64,000 nucleotides of DNA from the NCBI GenBank assembly GCA_029851415.1, contig CM056742.1, positions 145,457,121 through 145,521,120 of the forward strand, in the 5' to 3' direction. The notes beneath the pieces are model-generated. The model was not told the origin of the DNA. It made no database searches and saw only the letters and a program-made list of their open reading frames with translations. Made by a program: the position numbers and the translations under genes. This stretch comes from Eretmocerus hayati (taxonomy: Eukaryota; Arthropoda; Insecta; Hymenoptera; Aphelinidae). The stretch's first letter is position 1. Every line of letters begins with the position of its first letter. This document shows, in pieces, positions 51,709 to 64,000 of the stretch.

Positions 51709-53200
51709 GCATATGTGCATTTTTCTATATTTTTCATGGTATTTTTTCTATCTTATACAGTTTTCAACAATTGTTAAGTATTTTTCTCGTATTTTTCACT
51801 TGATCGGAACCGATCGTAAGGCTGATTCGAAAAGGTGGGCAGTAAGTCTGTGCACATGGGCGCGCTGAAGCTTTTACTCCGGACATTTGAAGTGATTCTG
51901 AAAACGCGGAATATAATGAGCGTTCAACATGAGTGATCATAGTGAATTTTGTGCTCGAAGTCACGAGTAGATCATTGTGTGGTTATGCCTAATAGCACGG
52001 TAGGCTCAATATTACTATGGATATAATGCCTTTGGAGTTTTTGTCTTCTGACTGTTTATTTACTTTATTCAAGATTTTGAATTGAAATGTTAATTGCTTT
52101 TGTATGAAATATATATTGATCTTCAGAAAAATGTGATTCTAATATCAATAATTAACGCTTATCGGTTAAATCGATCAAGGATTCTAAAACCAATGCACAA
52201 TGGAACATCAAGGATTTCGATCTGATTGACTCGTGGTTTTACTCTCAAATATTGATATGTGATATTTATTATTTATATCACATGCTTGGCAGGGATTTAT
52301 CAAATTCACTTCCACTCAGAAAATGGTCGTCAGTCCTTGAATTTTCCGTACAAGATTTACGAGTTTCACGTATCGCTATCTTTCATAGGGAAAATCTGTG
52401 AAATTGATTATGCCTGTTGTACTTCTCGAAGGATGCAGAGTCCGTGATATATAATGAATCCTTCAGTTATTCTGTCGACTCGTTCAAGGTATTTTATGTC
52501 ATCGTGTCTCACCTTAAAATCTGTCGGATTTTGTAGGACCAATGACGGCTCAAATTAAAGATTCAAAATTGCTCTTGACGAATCGAGAATGATCACTTTT
52601 CGTGCGAAAATTCCATGTTTAAGTGTGACATTAGAGCAGTGCTTTCAATATACGTGAATATAAAATTAAATTTAAAACAATGTAACCAACCATATCCTTC
52701 ACAAATTTCTCTGAGATGTAAGCTTTTGAGTATGAGATAAGCCTAACTAATTGAATCCAATCATAACATCAGGGCTACTGATAAGTTTGTTATTCATTGC
52801 TCAACTCAAGATCAGTCATTAGTAAAGCTTGGAGTAAGTGCCTCTGATTTTTTTGTTTCAAGTTCTAGAAACTATCGTCCGAAAGCGTGAAAAAACACGA
52901 GTCAGTCTGTATTTCAATTGAAAAATCTTTGAGCTTCACCTTATGCGTTGCATTCGCCATTAATTTAAAACTCCCGCTACTGATGCTCCGCAATCTACCC
53001 GCACCAATCGTATTCTCCACTCATCTCAAAGTTCTCGTCATTTCCGCCAATTATACCCTGTGGACCAATCACAATCCATTTTCTCCACATTCTCATTTCT
53101 GATTGCACAATGCTAGAAAAACTTCTCTCTCTCTTTTCCCCCCTCTCCTTGTCAAATTACGCCGCACCTTTTGCTGCAGTCTGCAGTGCGGCGTTCATGC
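51709..53200. other. Intergenic region between the two dsRBP paralogues
   Basis: AT-rich DNA with no supported exon. It must contain the 3' UTR of the upstream copy, for which I found no canonical signal. Confidence 0.45.
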
Positions 53201-53202
53201 GG

Positions 53203-53216
53203 CGTCAGTCAGTTTC
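53203..53216 (+). promoter_or_regulatory. Probable TATA-less initiator of the dsRBP gene
   Basis: CGTCAGTCAGTTTC contains two overlapping arthropod initiator matches (TCAGT) about 150 bases upstream of the start codon, in GC-richer sequence than the surroundings. There is no TATA box at the right distance. Confidence 0.4.
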
Positions 53217-53359
53217 CGGCAAGTGCATCTAGTGCGACAACGTGTTGTAGCTGTGCCGAAAACTCCTGTCTCCTGTCAGAAACTCCGGATCGCCGGCCGA
53301 CCCGCAGTGTTGCTGATTTACCCAGGATCGTGAAACAGCCTCCACCAGCAACGTCCATC

Positions 53360-56300
53360 ATGTATCCTACGAGAAGTAGGCAAAGTCAGAATATTCCCGG
53401 CGGTAAGAGTCGTTTTACCGTACCCACTTGCTCGCCCGGCTTCTCAAGCTCAATGTTGTATTATTATTAACGTTTGCTCCGTCTTGCCTAATCTGTCTCT
53501 AATTTATGTGTATCGTTGTGAATCTTTCATTTTTCGAGTCCTGGTGCTGGTTATTTTACTTGGGGGTAGCGCGATGCTTTGCGTATATCTCTTTGTATGT
53601 AGGTAAAAGAATTCCCAATGAACACGAGATCAATACCGGCGCTTGGTAGAAGATGGCGGCGCGAGGTGACGCCGTCGCCGCCACCCCGGCGTCCATCTCT
53701 GCTCCGATTGATTATACTCACACTAGCACTAGTCACGCGTCATTCTCGGCTGTTCTCGGCTCTTAGAGTCTATCTGTCATATTTTCCCGTCGTCTTTTTT
53801 GACTGCATTTTATTGTCATCGAGCTGATCTTTTATACTTTGTATTTATTCCTAGTTGCCAATAACACTTGGATACGATATCTGGATTGAGATGTTCTTTT
53901 TTGTGCGGTCTCATACGTGATGGCTGCATGAGCATTTGGTTTATTTACAAGAGATTCTTCTTGTTAATTTTCGCCGCATTTGATGCAGATAATAATCCCT
54001 TATTAGAGTCTCAAGATTTGCATTTCTCATTTACACTCCTTGGAGCATCGATGGTTTTATTCGCATGAATCATGGCTTGGCTTGATTTGGAGCAAATGTT
54101 ACTGAATGTCTACGTCTTGATTTTCTGTTGAAGATTGCTACCAAGTGAGTTTTTCGATTTTACGAAAATGATTGATTTGCTGAAGCTATTAATGTAAGAC
54201 TTCAATTTTTTGACACATCTCATTTTGAAGCCATGCGAGCACGTGGCGAATACGGAAGCGATCTGCTCCGGTATTAACTGCTAGTTTTTTTCCTTTGTTA
54301 ATTATCCTTATTTCAACTCGTACCAGTTTAGTCTCACGATTTTTTGTTTGATCAATTTTTCATAAGCATCATAGACGAAGGATACAGCGATTTTCGCCCG
54401 GCATCATTTTGCCTGGATTGTATTGAACCACAGACAACACGCGATACCTCCCACGGAGCATGGTCATGATGCGCACGCCGTTGTTGACCACTGAAATTGG
54501 GCATCTTCGTAATGGTACCCATTTTTTCGTGTAGAATTCTGATATTAAAAATTCGGGTTTTACGAATATACTTAAAAGCTGATGGAAAGGTTGTTCGTAA
54601 TTATGTATGATCAGTAGGAAAGACAAGTGACGACACGGTTCAGTTCAAACACTCGGCAATTTCCTCCTATTTTTAGATCAATGAATTGATCCTATATCCG
54701 TTAATGATGGTTTTTTCGTCACAGGTACTCCTCAGCGAGCTCAGAATGCTGGTCAGCAGCAATTCCAAGGCCAAGGCCAAGTTGTAAGTTTGATTCGATT
54801 TTATGCATCCACTTCATGGCGTCAAGTCGCTTTTCTTTTGTTGTGTCAAGTTCCTGTCCATGTTATGTCCTGGATTAAGTAATGAAATGAATCCCACATT
54901 TTCTTTATGAATTCTCCTCTAGAAGCCACTTATCACAGCACAAGTTTTCAGTACTCTCCTTATTGTAAAACATGAACTGATTCTTTACCAGATTGACCAT
55001 ACTCATTATACTTTGTCTGTTTACAATTATCTCAGAAACACTCATGTGGGTCGACAGTATCTGAACCTTGGTCACTTCGTGAATTCCAGATTGACCAAGC
55101 CCTCAATCTTTATTGTATTTGCTGGCTATTGAAAAAATCACCTCTTTCTTCAAAAGAGTTGTGTCATCCTTAAGCTATTCTCTGCCTTGAACTTCTCTTT
55201 CAATGCCAGGTCTCAAGTTGCATGTATTAATTAGAGGTCCCTATCTCCCACTCCTGCTGAGCAGGCCTTAGTAGCTATACAACAATACCGAGGAGGTGCA
55301 TTCCACCAGGGGCAAACTCGCCAGCTGCCCACATAGCAAAGAGCATCATGTCACTCCCTGGCAAATCTGAGCTGAGCTTTGGCCTATCCAAGTTGGTGAA
55401 GTGCATGATTTCAGGCTCCATGATGTCTGTTGACACATCTGGGGCATTGAGACTGCATCACAATGACTGAGATAATCTGTTATTGTAATCAAGAGCTAGG
55501 CTTGGTCACAAGTGGTATATAAATCAGCTTCTGTAAAAGGGAAATTGGCTGATGAGATGCTATGGGGGCAGCGAAAGAGTTACTGCCTCAGAGCAGTCGT
55601 GTTGGTTGGCCTTGGTGGTGTAGTACTACCGTAGAGGTTCATTGTGTAGCGGCGTCCCTCCCTATGTTTCATAGTTACACCAACAACAGGGAGGAAACCC
55701 AGCTGGAAATCAAACCCAACAAGGAGGGTTCAAACAACAACCTAACAATGTTACTCCATATAAGCAGCAGCCCCAACAACAACAACAAACTCCGCAAGCC
55801 CAGAGAATGCCTGCCCAGCAGCAAGTCAAGCAGGAGCAAACGCCGCAACGTATGCCACAGGTGAAACCACAGCAACAGCAGCAACAGCAACAGCTTCAAC
55901 AGCAGCAGCAACAAACTCCGCAGGCTCAACGGCAACTCAAGCCGATCCTCAAGAGTACTGGAAATGTTCAAGGTGGCCAGACACCTGCTCAAGCTCAAAA
56001 TCCGAACCAATTTGCTCAGCAAAATCTTCAGCAGCACCCCAACAATGGTATGGAAACTAGCGAAGTTCCCGAGGTTCTCGACGGCGACGACCAGAGTATC
56101 CCTAAGTGGAAGCGCAAGGGACCGCAATGTAAGTTGGAGTTTTATACTTGTATTTGCCCACCTGTATCTTTATAATGATGAAGAATCACTGCGCAAATTT
56201 GAAGATGGTTCCATTCATTTACTCCGGTTGAAATACTGTTGAGTTACGGAGTAGAACTGGTCATTGTGAAGAATTATTCTGAACGCGATTTTCTGTCATG

Positions 56301-57317
56301 TTCATCTATGTCTAGAGTATCGTTGCTGAATTCTCACATTGTGGTTTTGAATTTACAGTCAAAGTCAGCAGGAAAGTGAGACGATTGCGTCTAAACCAAC
56401 GGCTGAGGCGAACTATCCAGCCCAAGAATGCGATCATGGTTTTGAATGAGATGAAGACAGGAGTTCAGTTCACATTCCCGGAAAGCCAGTCTGCTCTCCC
56501 AAGTTCCTTGTTCGTCGTCCATGCTAAGGTAAGAAATAATCTTTTTTTGTTGTGAATTTGTAATTAGAATGAAATTCCGAGCCTTGATCGTATTCTTATC
56601 CTCGAATAGATTGATGGAAAAACCTACATTGGTCAAGGGTTATCTAAGCATTTGGCTCGTCAAAATGCCGCTGAGAATGCATTCAAAACTTTGTTGCTTG
56701 AGAAAATGACAACTCATGCTGCCAAATCTCCTGTTGACGGTGAAACTGATGGAAGTGTGCTTGGCGACGGTGAAAATAAGGACGGAGCCGAGAGCATGGA
56801 AATTGAGGAACATGAGGATATCCCGTGGACTTCTCTTGCTAGCTTTGCTCTGTATAAACTTTTCCTTGAATGGCAAAACCAAGGCACTGTTGTTCCTGTT
56901 CCTCGACCAGGACTTACTGCCAGTAAAGTAAAGAAAGAAGTTGTCAAGCCTGCAGTACCGAAGGAACTGCCGCCAAATGCATTGAGCGTCCATCCCGTTA
57001 TGCTGCTAAATCAAATGAGACCCGGTCTTGGATACACAGAAGTTAGTCGAGTTGGAAACCCTCCAAATATTACTTTCACCCTTGCTTGCGTAGTCGACGG
57101 TCAATCATACACAGGAACTGGTAAGTTGTCAGAACTCTTATACACTCTTATACCCTCACATCTCTACCTGCTCTTGATTCTCCTAACTCTCACGGTTTCA
57201 CTTGCAGCCAAAAACAAGAAGGATGCGAAAAAACAGGCAGCCAAAAATGCCCTCCACGCATTGTACAATCTTGTTTATCCAGAGGAGAAGGAGGGTGAAG
57301 ATGTTGCCATGGCTTGA
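53360..57317 (+). CDS. Two-domain double-stranded RNA-binding protein, 6 exons
   Basis: Exons 53360-53402, 54725-54783, 55675-56128, 56359-56528, 56610-57120, 57208-57317; phases agree, 448 residues. The first 150 residues are rich in Gln, Pro and Asn with CAG/CAA runs and are probably disordered. Then dsRBD1 (about 203-275: PKNAIMVLNEMKTGVQFTFP ... HLARQNAAENAFKTL) and dsRBD2 (about 368-437: HPVMLLNQMRPGLGYTEVSR ... KKDAKKQAAKNALHALYNL). dsRBD2 keeps the basic KKDAKK helix start that contacts RNA; dsRBD1 does not. The N-terminal halves of the domains resemble those of ADAR and of Drosophila DIP1, but there is no deaminase domain, so I call it only a dsRNA-binding protein. A partial paralogue lies 1.7 kb upstream on the same strand. 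Convergent with COASY. Confidence 0.88.
55200..55560. other. GC-richer segment in dsRBP intron 2
   Basis: Base composition is less AT-rich than the flanking intron. The minus strand has an open stretch of about 60 codons reading SSDLPGSDMMLFAMWAAGEF, without a convincing start or splice sites. It could be a transposon fragment or a conserved non-coding element; I do not recognise it. Confidence 0.3.
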
Positions 57318-57685
57318 ACATTCACACGGAATTGTTTTTATCTCTCAAACTTAGAATAACATATATTCTTAGTTCATTCGAATTGACGATAATTGAAATG
57401 AAATATTGAATTGGAATTCATTCTGACAATTGTAATTTATTTTGAATTTCCAGTCACCATCATCTAATCATGGAGACTTCGATTTCTCCAAATTTTAATT
57501 ATGCTTTTGTATAGACCATCTTGAAATCTGTTGCACTGATCGACACAAGTTTGATGTTAGATTACATTAGTGAAATCTATCACGTTTCAGTTTTTTACGA
57601 TATTTCAACTCTGGTAGGCATTGAGTCACGTTTCGAACATGCTCACAATCTCGCCACCATTAATTCTATCTATGTCAAGAATTTG

Positions 57686-57691
57686 AATAAA
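57686..57691 (+). terminator. dsRBP polyadenylation signal
   Basis: AATAAA, about 370 bases past the stop codon. An ATTAAA near 57868 is an alternative. Confidence 0.5.
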
Positions 57692-58014
57692 ACGTATTTA
57701 TAATCAAGCTGTTGCATTTCTTGCGGCATGAACCTGGCGGACAAGTTCTTTCAGTATCTAGTTTACATGCGGTCTTCTTGCTCTCAACTAATTACAAGGG
57801 TGTACCGGATATCGTGTACCCCTTGATGCGCTCTGAGGCACGTCAATTCTGAAATCTATTTTGTATTATTAAAGAAATATTTACAGCCTAACAAAGTTTC
57901 TATTTGAATTGAATTTGAGAGAGAGCTGTTATTTAAATGGTTTATTATGTGCATAATTTTGCCACAAGGACTAAGATGGAAGTAAGAATGGACCAGAGTT
58001 TCATACAGAAATAT

Positions 58015-58020
58015 TTTATT
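58015..58020 (-). terminator. COASY: COASY polyadenylation signal
   Basis: AATAAA on the minus strand, about 390 bases past the stop. A second one lies at 57941-57946. Confidence 0.5.
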
Positions 58021-58405
58021 TGGAATATTCAACACTTCTTATGTTGGACCTGTAATGATTTGTTGACAAATTTGTAACAAGTGTAAACCAAGAGGCAACT
58101 CCTCAGCAGTAGCAGGTTCCTCCTTTTGCATCTACAGACTCAATGTTTAAAACTATAAGCACAAGCTTGTTGGATAAAATATTTCACCAGTAGAAACCAC
58201 AAGCATGATATAATTTTTCCCGTTCATATTAAAAAATAGTATTTCTCTTAGAAAATTGACCAAAAAGGATACAAAGCTACAGTGTACGCGTTTCGTGGTC
58301 CTGAAAGAACAACGCGATATTCGCCATGACCGTTACAACCGATAAAATTTTTCATGGCGAGTAATGGGTAAGATTAACATTCAGACAAGAGGCAGTTTCC
58401 TTTAA

Positions 58406-60261
58406 CTAGTTCAAATTCTTCACAATTTCACCCCAGGCTTTTTGAACTTGCTGTTGCGTGAAATTGTGACTCCACAATGTAGAGAATACCACATGAGCAT
58501 TGTCAACTTGTTCAGTATTGTCTGGTTGGACTAAAATACGTCTCTCTGCTTCCTCTTTACTCAATTTGTTCCTTTCCATCAGCCGCTTGATAGCCTACAA
58601 CAGATAAATGAATACCTTACTACTAATTTCCTGTAGGAGAAAATTGTATACCATACCTCTTCCCTTGGTATTATACTTGTCCAAATTTCATGGAATGTGG
58701 ACTGCCAACCCGCCTGAATCAATACAGCAGCTTCTACAGTGATGATGTCAAAACCATTCCGAGACAATTCATTGATTCTCTTCTTTGTTTCTTCCAAAAT
58801 CACAGGCCACATCAAATCATTTAGTTTATTCAATTCATTCTATTTGTAAAAAAAGAGTTCATAAGTGGACACATTCGGAATACCATAAGCATCATGAAAA
58901 AGCTTGCTCACCTTATCATTAAAGACTAGATTGCCCAAAGCTTTTCTATCTATTTGACCATCAGAAGAAACATATTGAGATCCAAATGTTTCAACAATTA
59001 GATTGTAACACTTCATCCCAGGAGCATACATGGAATGAGCAACTAGATCACAGTTAATGAGTCCTGAACCAAGTTTTTGCAGCTTATCTGCTATTGAAGA
59101 TTTTCCACTGGTTATACCTCCAGTCAATCCAATTAGGTAGGGCTTCATGGGTTTTCCAACAAGATTCTGTAATAAATGCAACATTGCAGATGTAGCCTTA
59201 ATCATTGTAACATCACCGAAGAACTTACCGGCTGCTTTAATCTTGTTCCCAGTAATCGCATTCTGTGATTGCTAGAGCTGATTTTATCTTCCTCATTCTC
59301 ATTGCGGAGTGAGTCTTGAGCTAATGTAACAACATGAATATCTAGTTTACTCAATTTATTCTCTATTCGTTTGTCATTGACCATTTCTCCACCTTTCCTT
59401 GTCTCCTCACTGACAACAATCATGTTGAAAGAGGGATCTTCTTTAGTTGGACCATACATGTCTGTGATAGGTGTGATATTATAAGTCAGCGAGGGGTCCA
59501 CATCTTCTACAAAGTCTTTCAAGACTTCAATGCGTTTTGGACATGGCTCTATTAGTTCCCATAAGATTTTTTCTATAAAACAGAAGTGAGCAAAAAGATA
59601 AAGATTATGAGGATAATGAAACAAAGTAAAAATATGAAGGTAGTAAAGAATACTTACTTTGAAGCATATTTTTTTCTGTAACACCTACAGTCAATTTTTC
59701 AAGACATCTAAAAATAGCTTCACTCAAAAATATCTTGTGGCCATTGTGAAGTCTATCAAATGTTCCGCCAAGTACTACATTTTTGTGAAGCTTTCCATTG
59801 GATTCTTCAGTTACAGTAATTTCTCCATCATCCTCTTGGTCATCACTGACAATTACATATTCACAACCCATTGATGTGTTGGATAAAAAATCTTGCATAA
59901 AAGTTTTGGCATCATTACTACTATAGTTCTTATCAAATATGACTAACTCCACAGGTCTTTTTGTATGAATTATTGATTCGCTGGTATTCTTCAAACTCGT
60001 TAATAAAACCCTCACATCCAAGCAGTGAGAATAATCGGCTGTGAGGGTATAAATATTAGCTATCACTTGTGAATACTTGGAAACTCTTGGTGGCGTTGTT
60101 GGTGGCGCATATGCATTGGATACAAAGATATTTTTGTCAGGGAAAAACTGGATGTAGAGTGTCTTCAGCACTCGCTCTTTTATTATGGGTAATAGTTTGG
60201 CTATTCTTGATGGATTAGTTAGAATCAACAAGCCAGTATTGACCATTTTCACATTACTCAT
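58406..60261 (-). CDS. COASY: Bifunctional coenzyme A synthase (PPAT and dephospho-CoA kinase), 5 exons
   Basis: Performs the last two steps of CoA synthesis. Exons in gene order: 60261-59658, 59572-59229, 59166-58912, 58839-58657, 58594-58406; phases agree, about 524 residues (human about 564). The phosphopantetheine adenylyltransferase domain carries GGTFDRLHNGHK (about 163-175), with the HxGH nucleotidyltransferase signature, and VGVTEKNML after it. The kinase domain carries the P-loop GLTGGITSGKSS (about 329-340), then INCDLVAH and a C-terminal RRI...W...QV...W pattern typical of the family. I start at MSNVKMVNTGLLILTNP (60261); the frame runs further upstream but has no ATG. Convergent with the dsRBP gene; divergent from the ankyrin gene. 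Confidence 0.95.
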
Positions 60262-61702
60262 TCTTGAATCACAGTATGCTTCTGCTTCAGTCGACAACAG
60301 TGTTTAATCCACCAGATACCTACGGACTACTGGAGTTCAAGGTATATAAACCACTTGGAAACGTAACGAGTGAAAAAGACGTAGCTCTACAAACCTTTTG
60401 CAATTCTGCAAAAAAGTCCCAAGAGTGACTTAGACAATCTTGAAATGAGTTTTTTTTCCTACAAACTAATTGGAGGGTTTTTTCGTAATCTATCCGGCAT
60501 TTTGTTGATAGAATTGATCTTTTTATCAACTTGAGTCCTGTGAATAGCAATTATCAACAATGTCGCGATTTCGCGTATAAAAAAACATCATGACATGACG
60601 AATGATGTAAATTAATATATAAAGTTTTTCATTTTGAAAAAGCCGTCTGCTCGCGTTCCGTATTTCGTCACAAATACGTGTATCCATGATGTCGCTGTAA
60701 GCATGCTGTCAAAAATCATCACGTTCTTCGAGTTTTTCACATGGCGTAAAAATAGTTTTTCAGCGAGGTAAAAACTCAAACGGAGCAGTGGACCAGGAGG
60801 ACTCAGGACACTCGATATGCATATCATAAATGTTTTAGGTAAATATATTGTCACAACGTTTTTGTATTTCCATTATTCATGTTTCAATTCATTTATGAAG
60901 TTTTCGCGACACACAAATAACCTGCATCAGTTTCCCCGTATCCCCCACCATCGAGGAGCTTTTTTCAACCGATTTTTTGAATGACCATTTTCGAATGCTG
61001 CATTACTCTGGAGGGTCTACCCATAACCCAATCTGCAGATTAGTCATAAGATCCAGTCATGATCGTTTTTACCTCGCTGTCGATCTGATCTATGGATAAC
61101 AACTTTGTTTGCGAGAATTAAGAGATTTGAATCAATCAAAGTCCAAACCGTTCTTGCAATATTAAGATTAAGTTGCATTTGTGTGTCATCGACGGAACTC
61201 AAGTGGTATTCAATCCGATCTTCAGATATTATTTGGTGCACAACTGGCTTTTCCAGAAGGTGAAGAGATATATAAGTGCACTATTAACGATCGAATAGTT
61301 ATCGCAAAGATCTGTCAATTGTATACGTGAAACATGAAGTCGTGCTTTTGAAACGTTTATCCGTCAGATTTTCAGCATATACACTTGAACCGTGGCTACT
61401 TGCATTTTGAATAATTTTTCTTCCCTTGAACTAGTATTGCGATCCCATACAAAAAAACTTAGAATGCATCATATATATTCGACTCCCCACTGAACACCGT
61501 TCGTTCCCGAAACGTATACCACGGAAGGTTCTCCCCTGATTGATATTAGCTATGTAGAGCTCTGAAAATTTCAAGACTTAGTTTAATCGAGTCGTATTTT
61601 TTTATCCAAAATCACTCTCTCCTCAGTGTATTTCCAATTCCGTTTCATCTTAAATCTAGAAAGTTATTGATGCTCGGCCGTCGTGGCCTTCTAAATAGAT
61701 AA
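60262..61702. promoter_or_regulatory. Divergent intergenic region of COASY and the ankyrin gene
   Basis: About 1.4 kb separates two divergent start codons, so both promoters should be here. I see no clear TATA/initiator pair. No coding sequence is supported. Confidence 0.4.
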
Positions 61703-62830
61703 ATGGCAAAAGACATCGAGATTTCGACGAATACTTCAACGATTTATGACATTTTGACGAGCTTTGCAAGAGGTTCGTTATTGCTGTTCGTAGAGATTGA
61801 CAAGGAAACTTTTGGAACGGCTATTTGTGCGATTATCATCATCATTGGCGCAAGTTTTTACGTCTACTACAGATCAAAAGGTTTTCCAAATCACTTTTCG
61901 GTACCACTATTTTTACCTGATCTATTTTGTAATAACCTTCTACATGATTTGGGAATCATTCAGGTCTTTCTAATAACTGTAAGAAATTCGTCGATTCAAC
62001 CGATGAGTTTCGGAATGATAAGAAAACGGACAAGTACAATGCAAACTTCGTATTGAGATCCGATAGCTTATTGAATTATCACATGATGCTAAAAGAACTT
62101 CACGACGCATGTGATGTAAGTGCTTAAAATAATTACCATCCTTTCTCAATAAAATTACTCTCGAATAAAAATTATCAAATTTCCAGAACTGCTCGAATAT
62201 TTTCAATGCAATGAAATGTGTCCAACTGGCCTCAAATCATCCTGAGTTTATAAATGCTAGACTGCATTCAGATGGCGTCACACCATTCCACAAAGTTTGT
62301 TTTCGCGGAAATCACACGTTGATAGAGTTTATGCTGGCAAAAGGTGCGTAATATTTGTATCAAAAAATTTATTCAAATCTGAAGAGAGGCTTAAGTTACG
62401 TTAGAATACATCCTACAAACGTTATATTACAATATTATAATTGATTTCGTTGCATTAGGCGCAGATCCCGAGTTGAAAACAATAGCAGGAGAGAATGCTT
62501 TGTGTATGACTCTTTATCATTATGTGTACACTGAAGCTAAAGATTTCAGCTGCCTGGATCTTTTTAGCAAAAGAGGTAGTTTTTTCAAATTGGTTTCAAC
62601 TTTCAATCCTGGCTCAATTTGTACATATATACAATCTTAAGGATATTATGTCCATTTGTTATTTTGCAGGATACTATTTGGATCGTGATGATGAGTGGTA
62701 TGCAATAATTCTCAAGCTTTCTGTCAGTAATGGCAACAAGGAATTGACTAACTGGCTCTTCAATAACTCCAAATCAAAAAATATTAATTACAGTCGCACC
62801 AGAGCTTCTTCAGTTCCTTTTAGTAGTTAA
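61703..62830 (+). CDS. Small membrane protein with ankyrin-like repeats, 5 exons
   Basis: Exons 61703-61880, 61964-62115, 62187-62343, 62459-62575, 62670-62830; phases agree, 254 residues. One clear membrane helix lies at about 40-56 (TAICAIIIIIGASFYVYY), preceded by a short possibly lumenal N-terminus and followed by a cytosolic part. The segment DGVTPFHKVCFRGNHTLIEF then MLAKGADPELKT, GENALCMTLYHY is a recognisable ankyrin repeat pair; flanking repeats are degenerate. The exon 1 donor (AAAAG|GTTTTCC) is weak but required by phase. I do not recognise a named orthologue. A polyadenylation signal follows at 62844. Divergent from COASY. Confidence 0.8.
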
Positions 62831-62843
62831 AAAAGTGTGCAAC

Positions 62844-62849
62844 AATAAA
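62844..62849 (+). terminator. Polyadenylation signal of the ankyrin gene
   Basis: AATAAA 14 bases after the stop codon, overlapping a second copy, giving a very short 3' UTR. Confidence 0.55.
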
Positions 62850-62859
62850 TAAAAAGAAA

Positions 62860-64000
62860 AAGATGAGTTAGCTGAAAGTTGTGAGTTCTATAATACTTTT
62901 CCCCGACGCATATTTTCAGAAAAATTTTCATAGCACACGTTGGACAGCATATGAGTTCAATATATAGTTCTAAGCAAAAGGAAGCTATAATTCATGCATT
63001 CAACATACTTTTTCTATTTGCACTGCTCAATGCACAATTCAATCAAGAACCCTCAATCTTCTCTTTGGTATTATCATCATTTGAAATGAAATTCACATTT
63101 CAATAATTATTCTCGTATACCCGCGTGAAAACGAATGAGTCGTTTACGAACGATTCCTTGGATGAGTCCAATATTTGTTTCACTATGTGTACATGGAATC
63201 ATTCCAAATGAATCGTTGGAATGGCTCATTAGGAGAATTTCACAGTTCAAGTTTTTTGATGATGTTAACTGACTTATCTTTCAGAGAAAATTGCGATTAC
63301 AGATTACAGAGGAAAAAAACCAAAATTGTAAAATTCACTAAATGAGTCATTCGGAACGGTTCCACACGATGGCAAGAATATTGGAATCGGTCAACGAGTA
63401 GTTGGAACGAGTCATTCATTGTTCTCACGTACTCGACGTTAAAAGCAGCCTTCGCATCAAATGCCGAGTTCCATCAGATCTAATTCATTTTGTTCTCTCA
63501 AGCATTGATTGGTCAGTTCGAAAATCTCGGTAAACTTACGAATAATATCTCCGGCATACAAACAATTTGTTGATGCATGACTTATACATAAATATTTGTG
63601 AAGAAACGCCACCAGATCTGAATGCCACTCATGTTCAATGCAGGATTAGTCTTTTGAATTTTGGCGGCTTCTTACTTTTCTTGCTCCGGTTCACGTTCGC
63701 ATCGTTTCTTGTTCTCGCCATTCCGCGCGGTATCCGGCGTCTGTCACTCCGTTTCCATTCCCTTTCCGTTCTTGAAGAAGAACGACGTAGAAGAAGATGG
63801 CCCGTATCCCGTATTGTCCCGTCAACATAGGCGTAACGAAATAAGCCAGTAACTGCCAGTAATTTGTTTTACAAGTAGTAGGGAGCCTGTAACTTCATTA
63901 AGTTTTTATCCAAGTTGTTGTGCGTTCAATCGCAACGCTTGGAAACTTTGATTATTTCCCAACATCTACTACCAAGCTTTGTAGCTGAGTAGCCGGTGTC
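62860..64000. other. Terminal intergenic region
   Basis: No supported gene. It holds the repeat at 63129-63422. From about 63660 the sequence becomes GC-richer and purine/pyrimidine-biased, which could be the start of a promoter or 5' UTR for a gene beyond the window. Confidence 0.4.
63129..63422. repeat. Probable MITE with GAATGAGTCGTT ends
   Basis: GAATGAGTCGTT on the left is mirrored by AACGAGTCATTC on the right, with one mismatch. Related words (GGAATCATTCC, GAGTCATTCGGAACG) repeat inside. No coding capacity. Ends are approximate. Confidence 0.5.

Noticed and set aside
55675..56127. A leucine-rich 150-codon minus-strand frame
   Set aside because: It is the antisense reading of the CAG/CAA repeat of the dsRNA-binding protein.
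1..64000. tRNA, rRNA and CRISPR signals
   Set aside because: I looked for tRNA B-box words, rRNA-like sequence and regularly spaced direct repeats and found nothing convincing.

Overview
The window is a stretch of animal nuclear genome, most likely an insect and probably a hymenopteran (sawfly or wasp). The reasons are AT-rich DNA, genes split by GT-AG introns of 60 bases to about 5 kb, TATA/initiator promoters, a leucine-rich protein that resembles the insect protein halfway, and many small inverted-repeat transposons. The order-level placement is inference. Exon coordinates were read by hand from splice sites, phase continuity and similarity to protein families known to me; no alignment or RNA data were used.

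Layout. 2.2-14.3 kb: phosphoserine phosphatase (+), with a newly traced N-terminal coding exon at 3206-3354. 14.4-19.2 kb: ubiquitin ligase UBE4A (-, 14 exons, U-box at the end), convergent with PSPH. 21.2-23.9 kb: centriolar protein CP110 (-), divergent from 24.65-28.4 kb: DEAD-box helicase DDX52 (+, 11 exons). 28.9-33.1 kb: LRR membrane protein resembling halfway (-, 7 exons), with a probable promoter near 34.9 kb. 35-42 kb: no convincing gene, one inverted-repeat transposon. 42.0-43.7 kb: an unrecognised coiled-coil gene (+). 43.8-50.2 kb: a transposon cluster with a perfect palindrome, foldback elements, a 5'-truncated LINE with clean 13-bp target-site duplications, and two nested TA-flanked inverted-repeat elements. 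50.8-51.7 kb: the last three exons of a dsRNA-binding-protein paralogue. 53.4-57.3 kb: the full-length two-dsRBD protein (+). 58.4-60.3 kb: bifunctional CoA synthase (-). 61.7-62.8 kb: a small membrane protein with ankyrin-like repeats (+). The rest is intergenic.

The genes do not form one pathway. Most are housekeeping genes (serine synthesis, CoA synthesis, ubiquitin ligation, rRNA processing, centriole control). The most unusual part is 43.8-51.7 kb, where a 5'-incomplete tandem copy of the dsRNA-binding gene lies 611 bp from the end of a nested transposon. No CRISPR array, rRNA or tRNA gene was found.
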